Positions 16,779 to 24,963 of a stretch of DNA of 42,765 nucleotides are shown here, piece by piece; position 1 is the stretch's first letter, and each line of letters opens with the position of its first letter. Where the stretch lies: NCBI GenBank assembly GCA_030741355.1, contig JASLVM010000013.1, positions 1 to 42,765 of the forward strand, read 5' to 3'. The position numbers were made by a program, and so were the translations under genes. The notes beneath the pieces are model-generated. The model was not told where the DNA came from, did no database searches, and saw only the letters and a list, made by a program, of their open reading frames with translations. This DNA comes from Candidatus Poseidonia sp. (GTDB lineage Archaea > Thermoplasmatota > Poseidoniia > Poseidoniales > Poseidoniaceae).

Positions 16779-17567
16779 ATGAGTCAGCAATCAATTCAGG
16801 CCACGGTTGAGCAGTTGGCTCAGTCATCGGGAGGTCAAATTCTTGCTTCGCTGCGCACCACGATTGAAGCCTCACTCAAGTATTACGTCGGTCTCTTCCT
16901 CCTTGGCTTCACGGTCGCTTTCCCGATGACCAGTGCCTTCATCGCTTGGCTGGTTGACGATGCTCGATTACCTGATGGGGTCGAAATCATCGTGATTTCA
17001 CCCGTTGAATTTCTCTTCCTCCAACTGCGGATTGCCGGTTCGTTCGGCCTTGTCTTGGTCGTGTTGTTGGTCGTGGTTCAAGTCACAAAATACGGTCTAC
17101 GGCATGAAGCGGTCAAGTCTCGATTGACTGAATTGGACGTGCAGTTGCCCAAACCAGGGCCACGTGTCCTCTTGGCCATTCTCGTCTCTTCCCTCCTGCT
17201 CGTGCTTGGGGCGCTCTATGCATGGTACGGGCTGATTCCTCTCCTGTTGGATTATCTGACCACCGATGCTCAGCAAGCTGGATTGAGCACCGAATGGCGC
17301 CTCTCCAATTACGCTGGTTTCATCGTCAATTTGGTATCGGCTTCGGCCATCGGGTTTCAGGCTCCTCTCATCACGACGCTCATCCTACGCTCCGGAGCGG
17401 TTTCAAGAGCACAAATGGCGGGCTCACGCCGAATCATTTGGTTCAGCGCCTTTGTCGTTGGTGCGTTCATGTCACCGCCAGACCCACTTTCGCTGTTTTT
17501 GGTGGCTCTGCCCATCATCGTGCTTTTCGAAGCAGCTTTGATGTTCGATGCCTTCAGGACGACATGA
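16779..17567 (+). CDS. tatC: Twin-arginine translocase subunit TatC
   Basis: The product is 262 residues from the ATG at 16779, just after the PAP2 stop. It is the multi-pass receptor of the Tat pathway, which exports folded proteins. TatC landmarks are ISPVEFLFLQL, the loop GLRHEAVKSRL (aligning with the Glu of the first cytoplasmic loop), the YAGFIVNLVSASAIGFQAP segment and SPPDPLSLFLVALPIIVLFEA, which matches the family's TPPD...lAiP...yE stretch. The usual N-terminal HLxELR signal-binding motif is weak; ASLRTTIEASL stands in its place. No tatA gene is in the window. It overlaps the convergent PHP gene by 14 bases. Confidence 0.88.
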   Translation: MSQQSIQATVEQLAQSSGGQILASLRTTIEASLKYYVGLFLLGFTVAFPMTSAFIAWLVDDARLPDGVEIIVISPVEFLFLQLRIAGSFGLVLVVLLVVVQVTKYGLRHEAVKSRLTELDVQLPKPGPRVLLAILVSSLLLVLGALYAWYGLIPLLLDYLTTDAQQAGLSTEWRLSNYAGFIVNLVSASAIGFQAPLITTLILRSGAVSRAQMAGSRRIIWFSAFVVGAFMSPPDPLSLFLVALPIIVLFEAALMFDAFRTT

Positions 17568-18441
17568 GTCGTGGGTGTAATCTCTCAACTTGATGAGGCA
17601 TGTTGCCCGGTCGAGATTGGTACGAAAGGCCATGGAAGTCAGAGCCCACCGACACCGACATACCGTACTGTTTGGCCTCTTCTGTCAGTTCATGTCGATA
17701 TGCATCGGTGTGGCTTCGATGAACGGCTTCAACCGCATCAACGCCGAGTCCGTGAAGGGTTCGAAGCAACGTTGGTGTGGAAACACCGTAGTACAGCGGG
17801 TGAGCGAGCGAAGTGATGCCCCCTGCGGCTTTCACGGCCTCCACGGCTTCGATGACGGACGGCTTTTCATGCGGAACAAAGGCCGGCAAACCGTCCCCAA
17901 TCCACGTTTCAAAAGCCTCCTGTTTGGAAGAAACATAGCCGAGTTCGACCATGGCTTCAGCGAGGTGTGGTCGTCCGACCGATCCACTTGCTCGTTGGAT
18001 AACGTCTTCTACGTTCACCGGCATCCCAAGTTCGGTCAGCCTCTGACACATGGCTCGCATGCGGGGTTGACGTCCGTCCTGCTTTGGAAGGAGCCATGCT
18101 TTGAAGGCCTCCACTTCCGGCTGGTCGGCTCCTGGTTGATGGTGAGGGAAGAATGCAAGCAAGTGCCACGATGCCGAAGCTCGGTCGCGACCGGTCGCCT
18201 CCAATTGTTTTGGCTCAGGTTTGAGGGCAGGCTCGCACGTGATTTCCACGCCGGGTACGAACAACAACCCCTCTGCGTCCGCCGCTTCTTGCGCTTCCTT
18301 CCAGCCCGATGTGGTGTCATGGTCGGTGAGTGACCACACGCTGACCCCTTCTTGCTTCATCAATCGAGCCACCATCGCGACCTCGTGTTCGCCATCGCTG
18401 TGGATGGAATGCGAGTGCAAATCATGCGTTTGCGTCCACAC
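17554..18441 (-). CDS. PHP-domain phosphoesterase (RNase AM / nucleoside 3',5'-bisphosphate phosphatase type)
   Basis: A 295-residue metal-dependent phosphoesterase. The PHP metal-binding motifs appear in order: DLHSHSIHSDG (His9, His11, Asp16), SLTDHDT, VPGVEIT, SLAHP and VGSDFHG. Length and order match the YciV/RNase AM family, which removes nucleotides from 5' RNA ends or dephosphorylates 3',5'-bisphosphonucleotides; a trpH-type label is common. The start is a GTG at 18441 with GAGG four bases upstream. It lies 38 bases after the Pro-rich membrane-protein gene, probably in one transcript, and its end overlaps tatC. A polymerase-associated PHP role is unlikely since the domain stands alone. 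Confidence 0.88.
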   Translation of the reverse strand: MWTQTHDLHSHSIHSDGEHEVAMVARLMKQEGVSVWSLTDHDTTSGWKEAQEAADAEGLLFVPGVEITCEPALKPEPKQLEATGRDRASASWHLLAFFPHHQPGADQPEVEAFKAWLLPKQDGRQPRMRAMCQRLTELGMPVNVEDVIQRASGSVGRPHLAEAMVELGYVSSKQEAFETWIGDGLPAFVPHEKPSVIEAVEAVKAAGGITSLAHPLYYGVSTPTLLRTLHGLGVDAVEAVHRSHTDAYRHELTEEAKQYGMSVSVGSDFHGLSYQSRPGNMPHQVERLHPRLMSS

Positions 18442-18479
18442 GATCCTCGCTTGATTGCTTTCGTTTTGAACCCTCGTGT

Positions 18480-19403
18480 CTAGAACAGGTCGTCCAAATC
18501 GGGAAGGTCAGGCAAGCCCGCTATCTCTTTTGGAGCGGAGGGAGTGTCTTCTTCAGCAAATAATCCGTCCAAATCCGGTACTTCAAAAGAGGGCGTGTCA
18601 GAGGTCATCTCTACGTTGTCCGTGGCTTCGTCTGCATCAAACGCTGGTAGGTCGAGCATGCCCGGCAAGTCGGGTAGGTCCGGTGCAGAGGGTGAGGTTG
18701 GTGCATGAGAGGGTGTGATTTCATGGGAGGCCGGGGGAGGGGCAGGGGCCGAAGGTTCCGCCTGCTCTTGACCCGGTAGCGGGATGCTTGCTATGCCTTC
18801 GGAGACAAACTTCCGGTTGGGTTCCAGGCCGGGAATGGTCCCCTGATCGATCACGGAAGCCGGTGGTTGTCCGGGAAGAGGTATGGACTGCACGACGACC
18901 CGTTCGAGCGTTTGACCGGTTTCCTCGTCTGCCGGCGTTGCTTCTCTCGGCGTGGTTGGTTTTTGATTGGCCAACTCAACCGCTTCCATCGTTTGACGGA
19001 CGGACTCACCAAACGTCCCCGATGAGAGTGTATCGATGGCGGAGTTCACCTGTTGTTGGTTCGTTGTTGCCTGCTCGCCGAGAATGCTCGTGAGAATGGT
19101 GGCCGTGGTGGGATTGACCTCACGCTGGCTCACCACGGGCGCCGATGAGGTCAGGGCGTCAAACGTCTCAACATCGGTCCGTGCTGAAACGAGGTTGAGT
19201 TCAGGAATTTCCCGTTCGACACTGGCCAACCTCGCAACGAGCAGGAAGACGCCCACGCCTGCAAGAGCAGCCCCCTCTTCAGCGGATGGACCGGTTGAAC
19301 CAACGAGGTTCAACACCAAATTCAGAGCCGTTAATATCACGAGGACAGCGGCCGACAACGTCGACATGGCCGCCAGTCGGGGTGCTCGGGGGTCGTGGAC
19401 CAC
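18480..19403 (-). CDS. Membrane-anchored Pro/Asp-rich protein of unknown function
   Basis: A 307-residue protein from a GTG at 19403 with GAAGG upstream; an ATG at 19367 is possible. Two N-terminal membrane helices (STLSAAVLVILTALNLVL and GAALAGVGVFLLVA) precede a long, low-complexity, probably disordered cytoplasmic region. Short sequences recur: SIPLPGQ appears twice, and DLPDLPG-like units recur through the last 80 residues, ending in LPDLPDLDDLF. Such repeated acidic-hydrophobic motifs often act as docking sites, but no partner can be named. Gene order places it between folD and the PHP gene on the same strand. Confidence 0.65.
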   Translation of the reverse strand: MVHDPRAPRLAAMSTLSAAVLVILTALNLVLNLVGSTGPSAEEGAALAGVGVFLLVARLASVEREIPELNLVSARTDVETFDALTSSAPVVSQREVNPTTATILTSILGEQATTNQQQVNSAIDTLSSGTFGESVRQTMEAVELANQKPTTPREATPADEETGQTLERVVVQSIPLPGQPPASVIDQGTIPGLEPNRKFVSEGIASIPLPGQEQAEPSAPAPPPASHEITPSHAPTSPSAPDLPDLPGMLDLPAFDADEATDNVEMTSDTPSFEVPDLDGLFAEEDTPSAPKEIAGLPDLPDLDDLF

Positions 19404-19440
19404 ATGACGCCTTCGATGGCGTATGTCTTAGCCCTTCTCT

Positions 19441-20319
19441 TCATCGGTCATGAACCAATTCTGCGGCTCGAACCGTGTTTTCCATGAGCATGGCGATGGT
19501 CATCGGACCCACTCCTCCGGGTACTGGTGAAAGCCAACTTGCGACCTCGGCTACGCCGGGATCGACATCACCTGCAAGCCGCCAACCGCGCTCTCGTGTG
19601 GCGTCGTCCACTCGGTTGATACCAACATCCACAACAACAGCTCCCGGTTTGACCCATGAGGGTTTCACCATGTCGGGACGACCCACGGCAGCCACCAAAA
19701 TATCGGCTTCTTTGCACACCGCCTCGAGTTCCTGGGTTCTTGAGTGAGCGACGGTGACCGTAGCGTCTGCTCCACGTGCTGCGAGAAGGAGGGCGGCAGG
19801 CATCCCCACGATTCGGGACCGTCCGACAACCACAGCGCGTTTTCCTTCAAGATCGATGTTCGCCCAACGAAGCATACGGAGAACACCGCTTGGTGTACAG
19901 GGGAGCATCCCATTGGTTCTTCCTTGGACCAAGCGGCCGAGGTTTTGGGGATGGAAGCCGTCCACGTCTTTTTCCGGTGCGATGAGGTCGGTGATGGCCT
20001 CTTCGTCCATGTGGTTTGGCAGAGGAGACTGAACCAAGATTCCGTGGACATCTTCGGCGTTGTTCAGGTCTTGGATGTGCTGTTTCAACGTTGATTCTTT
20101 TTCCGAAACGGGAAGCGAGATGTGGGTGGAACGGATGCCCAGGCGAGCGCATGTTTTGATTTTTGAATTGACATACACATGGGATGCGGGGTCGTCCCCT
20201 ACGATGATGACGGCCAAGTGGGGCTCAATGTTCTGGGCCTTCAAGGCCGAAACGCGTCCAAGCAAGTCAGCCTCGACCTCTGTCGCACAGGCCCGTCCAT
20301 CCAATCGCTGTGCTGCCAC
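19441..20319 (-). CDS. folD: Bifunctional methylenetetrahydrofolate dehydrogenase / methenyl-THF cyclohydrolase
   Basis: FolD interconverts 5,10-methylene-, methenyl- and 10-formyl-THF for one-carbon supply. Motifs are SHVYVNSKIKTC (catalytic Tyr and Lys), VQSPLPNHM, PEKDVDGFHPQNLGRL, PCTPSGVLRML, the NADP loop GRSRIVGMP, VVDVGIN and PVPGGVGPMTIAML. The frame opens at a TTG at 20361 (306 residues), but the family normally starts a few residues before LDGRACA. A GTG at 20319 with GGAAG upstream gives 292 residues, close to the usual length, and is preferred. FolD is patchily present in archaea, generally read as bacterial acquisition. It follows the small membrane-protein gene on the same strand. 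Confidence 0.93.
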   Translation of the reverse strand: MAAQRLDGRACATEVEADLLGRVSALKAQNIEPHLAVIIVGDDPASHVYVNSKIKTCARLGIRSTHISLPVSEKESTLKQHIQDLNNAEDVHGILVQSPLPNHMDEEAITDLIAPEKDVDGFHPQNLGRLVQGRTNGMLPCTPSGVLRMLRWANIDLEGKRAVVVGRSRIVGMPAALLLAARGADATVTVAHSRTQELEAVCKEADILVAAVGRPDMVKPSWVKPGAVVVDVGINRVDDATRERGWRLAGDVDPGVAEVASWLSPVPGGVGPMTIAMLMENTVRAAELVHDR

Positions 20320-20370
20320 ATGACTTCCAAAATGACGAGCGTTTTGAGCGTTCGCCTCCAAGGGCGAGGC

Positions 20371-20601
20371 TCACAACGGTGTCTTGATGCCGATGGCTCG
20401 AACGATGCACCAACCGGCACGGGCTTCGTAGATGGCGAAAGCGCCACCGAAAATGGCTCCTGCAACGGCGTACCAACCAAACCCAAGGCTGAGGGTTTCG
20501 GTGGCGAGAAGTGCGGCGAGAACAAGAGCGCCCAAGATGGAGGCCACGCCCCCAAGGAAGCGGGCCGCTTTTCCTTTGGCGTCAATGTTGCACTCCGGCA
20601 T
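20371..20601 (-). CDS. Small two-helix membrane protein (DUF2892-like)
   Basis: A 76-residue protein starting MPECNIDAKGKAARFLGG, with two hydrophobic helices (GALVLAALLATETL and GWYAVAGAIFGGAFAIYEA) and a final GWCIVRAIGI. The short Cys-N-I-D start, the R-x-x-G turn before helix 1 and the Cys near the end resemble the DUF2892 / YgaP membrane domain. Function of this family on its own is unknown. A TCATATAC box lies about 25 bases upstream of the ATG, suggesting a leaderless transcript that would continue into folD. Confidence 0.7.
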   Translation of the reverse strand: MPECNIDAKGKAARFLGGVASILGALVLAALLATETLSLGFGWYAVAGAIFGGAFAIYEARAGWCIVRAIGIKTPL

Positions 20602-20620
20602 GTCTGGTCAGTCCTCTCAA

Positions 20621-20630
20621 GAGTATATGA
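20621..20630 (-). promoter_or_regulatory. TATA box upstream of the small membrane protein and folD
   Basis: On the minus strand TCATATACTC is centred about 25 bases before the ATG at 20601 and lies between this gene and the 3' end of the tRNA-Thr gene. The spacing predicts transcription starting at the ATG. Confidence 0.5.
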
Positions 20631-20652
20631 ATCGCTGTTTAACTCAAGCGTA

Positions 20653-20728
20653 TGGAGCCAACGGAGGGACTCGAACCCCCGACCGTCTGATTACAAATCA
20701 GACGCACTACCAGCTGTGCTACGTTGGC
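20653..20728 (-). tRNA. tRNA-Thr (anticodon UGU)
   Basis: On the minus strand the sequence folds as a full cloverleaf. The 7-bp acceptor pairs GCCAACG with CGTTGGC, the D stem GCAC with GTGC, and the anticodon stem TCTGA with TCAGA. The loop TTTGTAA gives anticodon TGT (Thr), and the T arm carries TTCGAGT. The discriminator base is U and a CCA end is encoded. There is no intron. It lies in the gap between the aminotransferase and the small membrane-protein gene. Confidence 0.97.
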
Positions 20729-20829
20729 TTCGTCCTTCGGGTGACACCACCCCTTCATGAAGAAAGCGGAACAATGCACCGAAATGGACGGACGGTCAAA
20801 GCAAAAAACAGGAAGGCACTGGAGGAGGT

Positions 20830-22125
20830 ATGGACGAGGCGAGCGCCATGCAATACCTCGCCAGTCACGGCCACGATAAGACGGGAAATGACGTCATCTT
20901 CAGTTGGTTGGCTCGCTATCAAAACGCTGCTGCCGCTGGTGCATCCGCCGTGAACGGGACCATCGGTGCCCTGCTCGAGGATGACGGAAGCCTGGCCATC
21001 AACGGAGTTGTGGATGCCGCTCTTCGCACGGCTCCAGCAGCCGAATTCGCCGCCTATGCTCCGCTCAAGGGTCTCCCTTCTTTCCTCGATTTAGCCGTTT
21101 CATTGGCCTTGGGCGATCATCGGGCCACCTTGGAATCGCTTGGTCTTCACACCGGTGCAACCGCCTCGCCGGGGGGTTCTGGAGCCCTCTTCCTAGCCGC
21201 CTCGAACTTTGCTGAACGAGGTGACGCCGTTCTGCTGAGGGACCGATATTGGGGGCCGTATGCAGGTTTCTTGCGAGGATGCGGCCTCAAGTCAGCGACC
21301 TACCCGTTGTTGCCCTCAGCCAACGAGTCGGCGGCGGCTCATTTGGACCTCGATGCCTTTTCGGCTTCGTTGGATGAACTCGCGAACACACAGCAGAGCG
21401 TGATGACTTGGTTGAATGACCCAGCTCACAACCCTACCGGGCTCTCCTTGCCTGCTGAGAGTCGTTTTGCGCTCCTTAACGCCTTCATGGAAAGCGCCAC
21501 GCGAAACGAACATGTCGGTCACACCCTTTTGCTCGATGCTGCTTACCACCTTTACGCCGACGAGCCTCACGGCTGGGCAGAAACCATCGCAGATGCCCTT
21601 GATGCGGGTTTGCCGTGGCCCGAAAACATGCTTGTTTGCTTCGCTCTCTCTCTGTCGAAATCCCACACCATTTACGGTCTGCGTACGGGGGCGTTGGTTT
21701 ACCTTCATCCTGAAGAAGCAAGTGTTCAGCGATTGAACGACGTCATGGGGGTCACTGGACGCCAAACATGGTCAGCCGCTCCAAGGGTGGCTCAACACGT
21801 TTTGAGTGAATTGCACGCCACAGAAGCGGGTGGCCAATCGTGGTCCGAAGAACGAGACCGGCTTGCTTCCCTCCTCTTACAACGACGGGAACGCTTCCTT
21901 CGGGCATGCACACAACATGGCGTGAACATCAACCCCAGCCATGACGGTTTCTTTGCATGGTACGAGTGTGAGGACCCGGTGGCTGTTGCCGAAGCATGTG
22001 CTGACCAACACGTCTACCTCGTACCCCTCACCGGGGGAGTCCGAATCGGCCTTTGCGCCGTACCAACATCCCAAGTTGAGCGGGTTGCTGAAGCCTTGGC
22101 GGTGGCCACGGGGGCTACCCAATGA
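20830..22125 (+). CDS. Class I/II (aromatic/aspartate-type) aminotransferase
   Basis: A 431-residue PLP aminotransferase of fold type I. PLP residues are visible: Asn201 in NDPAHNPTG, Asp236 and Tyr239 in LLLDAAYHLY, the Schiff-base Lys277 in LSLSKSHTIYGLR, Arg285, and a substrate-carboxylate Arg in VRIGLCAVP near the end. The bulky spacing and the ALSLSKSHTIYGLRTG motif resemble the aspartate/tyrosine (TyrB/AspC) type. Amino-acid specificity is not decided by sequence alone. GGAGGAGGT directly before the ATG at 20830 is strong but close. The stop overlaps the next ATG (ATGA). Confidence 0.85.
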   Translation: MDEASAMQYLASHGHDKTGNDVIFSWLARYQNAAAAGASAVNGTIGALLEDDGSLAINGVVDAALRTAPAAEFAAYAPLKGLPSFLDLAVSLALGDHRATLESLGLHTGATASPGGSGALFLAASNFAERGDAVLLRDRYWGPYAGFLRGCGLKSATYPLLPSANESAAAHLDLDAFSASLDELANTQQSVMTWLNDPAHNPTGLSLPAESRFALLNAFMESATRNEHVGHTLLLDAAYHLYADEPHGWAETIADALDAGLPWPENMLVCFALSLSKSHTIYGLRTGALVYLHPEEASVQRLNDVMGVTGRQTWSAAPRVAQHVLSELHATEAGGQSWSEERDRLASLLLQRRERFLRACTQHGVNINPSHDGFFAWYECEDPVAVAEACADQHVYLVPLTGGVRIGLCAVPTSQVERVAEALAVATGATQ

Positions 22126-22499
22126 CGCGGCTGAGCCGAGAGAATTTTCTCATCACTGGATTTGTTTGCATTTTCTTTGGCGCTTCGATGAGTGTGGCCA
22201 ATCTCGGACCGATGGCGTTGACGGTGGGGTTGTTCGGTGTCGTGTTTTTCATCGTCGGAATGTCCATGGGTCGACAAGTGGGTCTCTCTCCTGAAGCCAT
22301 CGCAGGTTGGCAACCTGAAAGTGAGACGCTGCGCGATGCAGGGCGTTTCATGTTCCGAGTTGATGTGACGCTCGACGAACCCATTCGCTCGTCCATATTG
22401 TGTGGGGCCTGCGGCCATGTTCATGTTCAGGACGGCTCCAAACCCGCTTCGTTCACCTGCCCAAATTGTGGCGTTCAACTCTGGGACGAAGAGGAGTGA
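22122..22499 (+). CDS. Membrane protein with C-terminal zinc ribbon
   Basis: A 125-residue protein, translationally coupled to the aminotransferase by an ATGA overlap. Two membrane helices (NFLITGFVCIFFGASMSV and MALTVGLFGVVFFIVGMSM) come first. The C-terminus holds two CxxC knuckles (CGACGH and CPNCG) about 20 residues apart, a classic zinc ribbon, followed by a short acidic tail. The arrangement suggests a membrane-tethered ribbon facing the cytoplasm. Function unknown. Confidence 0.75.
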   Translation: MTRLSRENFLITGFVCIFFGASMSVANLGPMALTVGLFGVVFFIVGMSMGRQVGLSPEAIAGWQPESETLRDAGRFMFRVDVTLDEPIRSSILCGACGHVHVQDGSKPASFTCPNCGVQLWDEEE

Positions 22500-22560
22500 A
22501 CGGTGGCTTTGCTGCCTTCCTCAACGGTGATTTCAAAGGACGAAGGCGTTTAGCAGGGCC

Positions 22561-24057
22561 ATGGGTGCACCCGATTTGCTGAACCCCGAGCGCCGAATGC
22601 TCAGGGCCATGCAATTGAGTGAGTCCGACCGTTCGTGGGACCTTGAGAGCCTTCTTGCTGCTTGTGATTGGACCGACCAAGCTGTTGCAGTGGGCGCAGG
22701 GCACGGCCTGGAGAACCATGGATTGGTCAACCTTGACGAGCAGGTGCTCCGAGAAATCAGTTTGGACCTTGGAGGTGAGGATGCTCACGAGAACGGGTTA
22801 CTTGAGCACCGTATTTGGACGTGGATGAACGGCTTTGAGGAGGGGGCATCTCCTTCAATGCAAGGATTGCAAGAGGCCTTTGAGCGTCATGAAGCAGGTC
22901 CTGGGGTGGGCCTCCTCAAGCAACTTGGCGTCTCGATAGAGGGCGGTTTACTCGTCGCCTCAAATCCAGACGAAATCAGCGAAACCATCGCCTCCCGCAC
23001 TGCATTTCTTACTTCACTGCCCGCTTTGGCCGAAACCCTTGACCAAGAGATGCTGCGTCATTTCTCTGCACGAAAAAATCTGATCAAGGCCGTGGAAAGG
23101 ACAGTCCGCCATTGGACGCTTACAGCCGACGGCCAGGCCGTGTCATCCGATGACCTTCAGGAAAGCGTTGTCATCACCGACATCACGCCGGAACTTCTCC
23201 AAGGTGAGGAATGGAAAACCGCTGAATTCCGTTCGTTTGACGTGACCCTTGAAGCCGCCACGCCTCGCACCGGACGCAGCCATCCGATGCAAGCTTTGAT
23301 CGAACGTATTCGTGCCATTTTCCTCGAGATGGGCTTTTCTGAACTCGTTGATGATTATGTCCAATCTGCCGGTTGGAACATGGACGCCCTGTTCATTCCC
23401 CAAGACCACCCAGCGCGGGAGATGCAAGACACGTTCTACCTCGACCAACCTTCGTCCATTGACCTCGATGATGACGTCCTCCAGGCATGGAAAGCGATTC
23501 ACGAACACGGTGGCGAAACCGGCTCAACCGGTTGGGGCGGCTCCTATTCTACCGAAGTTTCTCAGCGTCCATTGTTGCGAACGCACACCACGGTGAACAC
23601 CATCCAATACCTGGCTGAGCACCCAACCGAGGCCTGCAGGGTCTTTTCAGTCGACCGTGTGTTCCGAAAAGAAGCCATTGACCGAACCCACCTTCCGGAG
23701 TTCCATCAGATTGAAGGAATCATCATGGAGGAGGGTGCGAACCTGCAGATGTTGGTGACCACCCTCAAGACCTTCTATGCCAAAATGGGCTATCCCGAAG
23801 TTCGTGTCCGCCCTGCATACTTCCCGTACACCGAACCCAGTTTGGAAATTGAAGTGAAGTGGCGAGGCAAATGGCTGGAGCTTGGCGGGGCCGGTATCTT
23901 CCGTCCCGAGGTGACCGAGCCGCTCGGCATCACCTCCCCAGTGCTTGCATGGGGCATGGGCTTGGAGCGATTGGCCATGTTGGTCCTCGGTCTGGACGAT
24001 ATTCGGCAACTGTACATCTCCGACCTCGAGTGGCTACGAAATCAGCCCGTTTTGTGA
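22561..24057 (+). CDS. pheS: Phenylalanyl-tRNA synthetase alpha subunit
   Basis: The 498-residue catalytic chain of PheRS, which charges tRNA-Phe with phenylalanine as an alpha2-beta2 enzyme. Class II motifs are present: GRSHPMQALIERIR, MQDTFYLDQP, LLRTHTTVN (motif 2 region), FHQIEGII, LGGAGIFRPEV and the motif 3 AWGMGLERLAML. The length of about 500 residues, with an extended helical N-terminal half, is the archaeal/eukaryotic cytosolic type. The pheT (beta) gene, often adjacent, is not in the window. The ATG at 22561 lies about 60 bases after the zinc-ribbon gene, on the same strand. Confidence 0.95.
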   Translation: MGAPDLLNPERRMLRAMQLSESDRSWDLESLLAACDWTDQAVAVGAGHGLENHGLVNLDEQVLREISLDLGGEDAHENGLLEHRIWTWMNGFEEGASPSMQGLQEAFERHEAGPGVGLLKQLGVSIEGGLLVASNPDEISETIASRTAFLTSLPALAETLDQEMLRHFSARKNLIKAVERTVRHWTLTADGQAVSSDDLQESVVITDITPELLQGEEWKTAEFRSFDVTLEAATPRTGRSHPMQALIERIRAIFLEMGFSELVDDYVQSAGWNMDALFIPQDHPAREMQDTFYLDQPSSIDLDDDVLQAWKAIHEHGGETGSTGWGGSYSTEVSQRPLLRTHTTVNTIQYLAEHPTEACRVFSVDRVFRKEAIDRTHLPEFHQIEGIIMEEGANLQMLVTTLKTFYAKMGYPEVRVRPAYFPYTEPSLEIEVKWRGKWLELGGAGIFRPEVTEPLGITSPVLAWGMGLERLAMLVLGLDDIRQLYISDLEWLRNQPVL

Positions 24058-24086
24058 GGGTTAACCCCGCTCCCTTACGAGCGAAG

Positions 24087-24092
24087 TTTTAT
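24087..24092 (+). promoter_or_regulatory. TATA-like box upstream of the first YbjQ gene
   Basis: TTTTATT around 24087-24092 is centred about 29 bases before the ATG at 24119. It falls in the gap after pheS and fits a separate, nearly leaderless transcript for the two YbjQ-like genes. Confidence 0.4.
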
Positions 24093-24118
24093 TGAGGTCA
24101 TTGGCGAGTTTTCTTTCC

Positions 24119-24454
24119 ATGGAACCCACAAGCATCTCAATGTATATGTCCAACGTTGAAACCATCCCAGGGATGACAATCGCCAAATCCCTCGGTTTGG
24201 TCACCGGATCAACCGTCCGTGCCAAACACATTGGAAAAGACATCTTTGCGGGTTTCAAGAACTTCGTGGGTGGAGAACTCAAGCAGTACACGGATTTGTT
24301 GAATGAATCCCGCAATGAGGCTCTCCAACGCATGATGATGCAGGCGAGCAGCATGGGGGCAAACGGCATCGTGAACGTCCGTTTCGCTACCTCAAACGTG
24401 GCAGCGGGTGCCTCTGAATTGTTCTGTTATGGAACGGCTGTCATCGTCCAATGA
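24119..24454 (+). CDS. YbjQ/UPF0145 family protein
   Basis: The product is 111 residues from the ATG at 24119; upstream TTG codons and a later ATG at 24143 are possible starts, but the TATA position favours 24119. The YbjQ pattern is clear: ETIPGMTIAKSLGLVTGSTV, GGELKQYTDLLNESRNEAL, then MGANGIVNVRFATSNV and a C-terminal beta strand. The family forms pentameric small beta rings in known structures; its cellular role is not settled. It is followed by a membrane-anchored relative on the same strand. Confidence 0.85.
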   Translation: MEPTSISMYMSNVETIPGMTIAKSLGLVTGSTVRAKHIGKDIFAGFKNFVGGELKQYTDLLNESRNEALQRMMMQASSMGANGIVNVRFATSNVAAGASELFCYGTAVIVQ

Positions 24455-24463
24455 GGTGTTCCT

Positions 24464-24961
24464 TTGAGCGAAGACTCTTCTTTCATCATCGTCTTGGTTC
24501 TTCTGTTCTCGCTGCTGCCGATTTTGTTGCCTTTTTTGTCCTGGGCAATCGGTAGATGGTACCAAGGCCGATTGATGGATGCACTTGTGCTCAACGAAAA
24601 ACAAAACGGTGTGATGCTTCAAAACGACCAGCATCTCTCAACAGCATCCTCGATGACGACCATGGCCGCTGCGTCTTCAACGCTGCTTCATGTGAGCATT
24701 TGCGTTGGTCCATCCATGGGCCAGATTTTCTTCATGTGGTTCAAGAGCCTTTTTGGAGGCCGTCTTCATTCCTACGATGTTGTTTTGGATTTCGGTCGCC
24801 GAGAAGCGTTGCTTCGACTCAATCAACAAGCGAAAGACCTGGGATGTTCTTCCATGGTAAACATCAGAATAGAAACATCAACCGTTTCCTTTGCAAAGAA
24901 CAACAAGAACAAGACATCATCGGTTGAATTCCTCGCCTTTGCGACGGGTATACGCCAGTGA
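24464..24961 (+). CDS. Membrane-anchored YbjQ-like paralogue
   Basis: A 165-residue protein from a TTG at 24464 with GAGGTG upstream. A single N-terminal membrane helix (FIIVLVLLFSLLPILLPFL) is fused to a domain related to its upstream neighbour. GGRLHSYDVVLDFGRREALLRL parallels GGELKQYTDLLNESRNEALQRM, and SSMVNIRIETSTV parallels NGIVNVRFATSNV. The N-terminal half of the YbjQ fold is divergent. The pair looks like a tandem duplication in which one copy gained an anchor. The stop at 24961 lies two bases from the stop of the convergent gene. Confidence 0.7.
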   Translation: MSEDSSFIIVLVLLFSLLPILLPFLSWAIGRWYQGRLMDALVLNEKQNGVMLQNDQHLSTASSMTTMAAASSTLLHVSICVGPSMGQIFFMWFKSLFGGRLHSYDVVLDFGRREALLRLNQQAKDLGCSSMVNIRIETSTVSFAKNNKNKTSSVEFLAFATGIRQ

Positions 24962-24963
24962 GG

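Noticed and set aside
17590-18333. 247-codon plus-strand open frame
   Set aside because: It is antisense to the PHP phosphoesterase gene and has no recognisable motifs.
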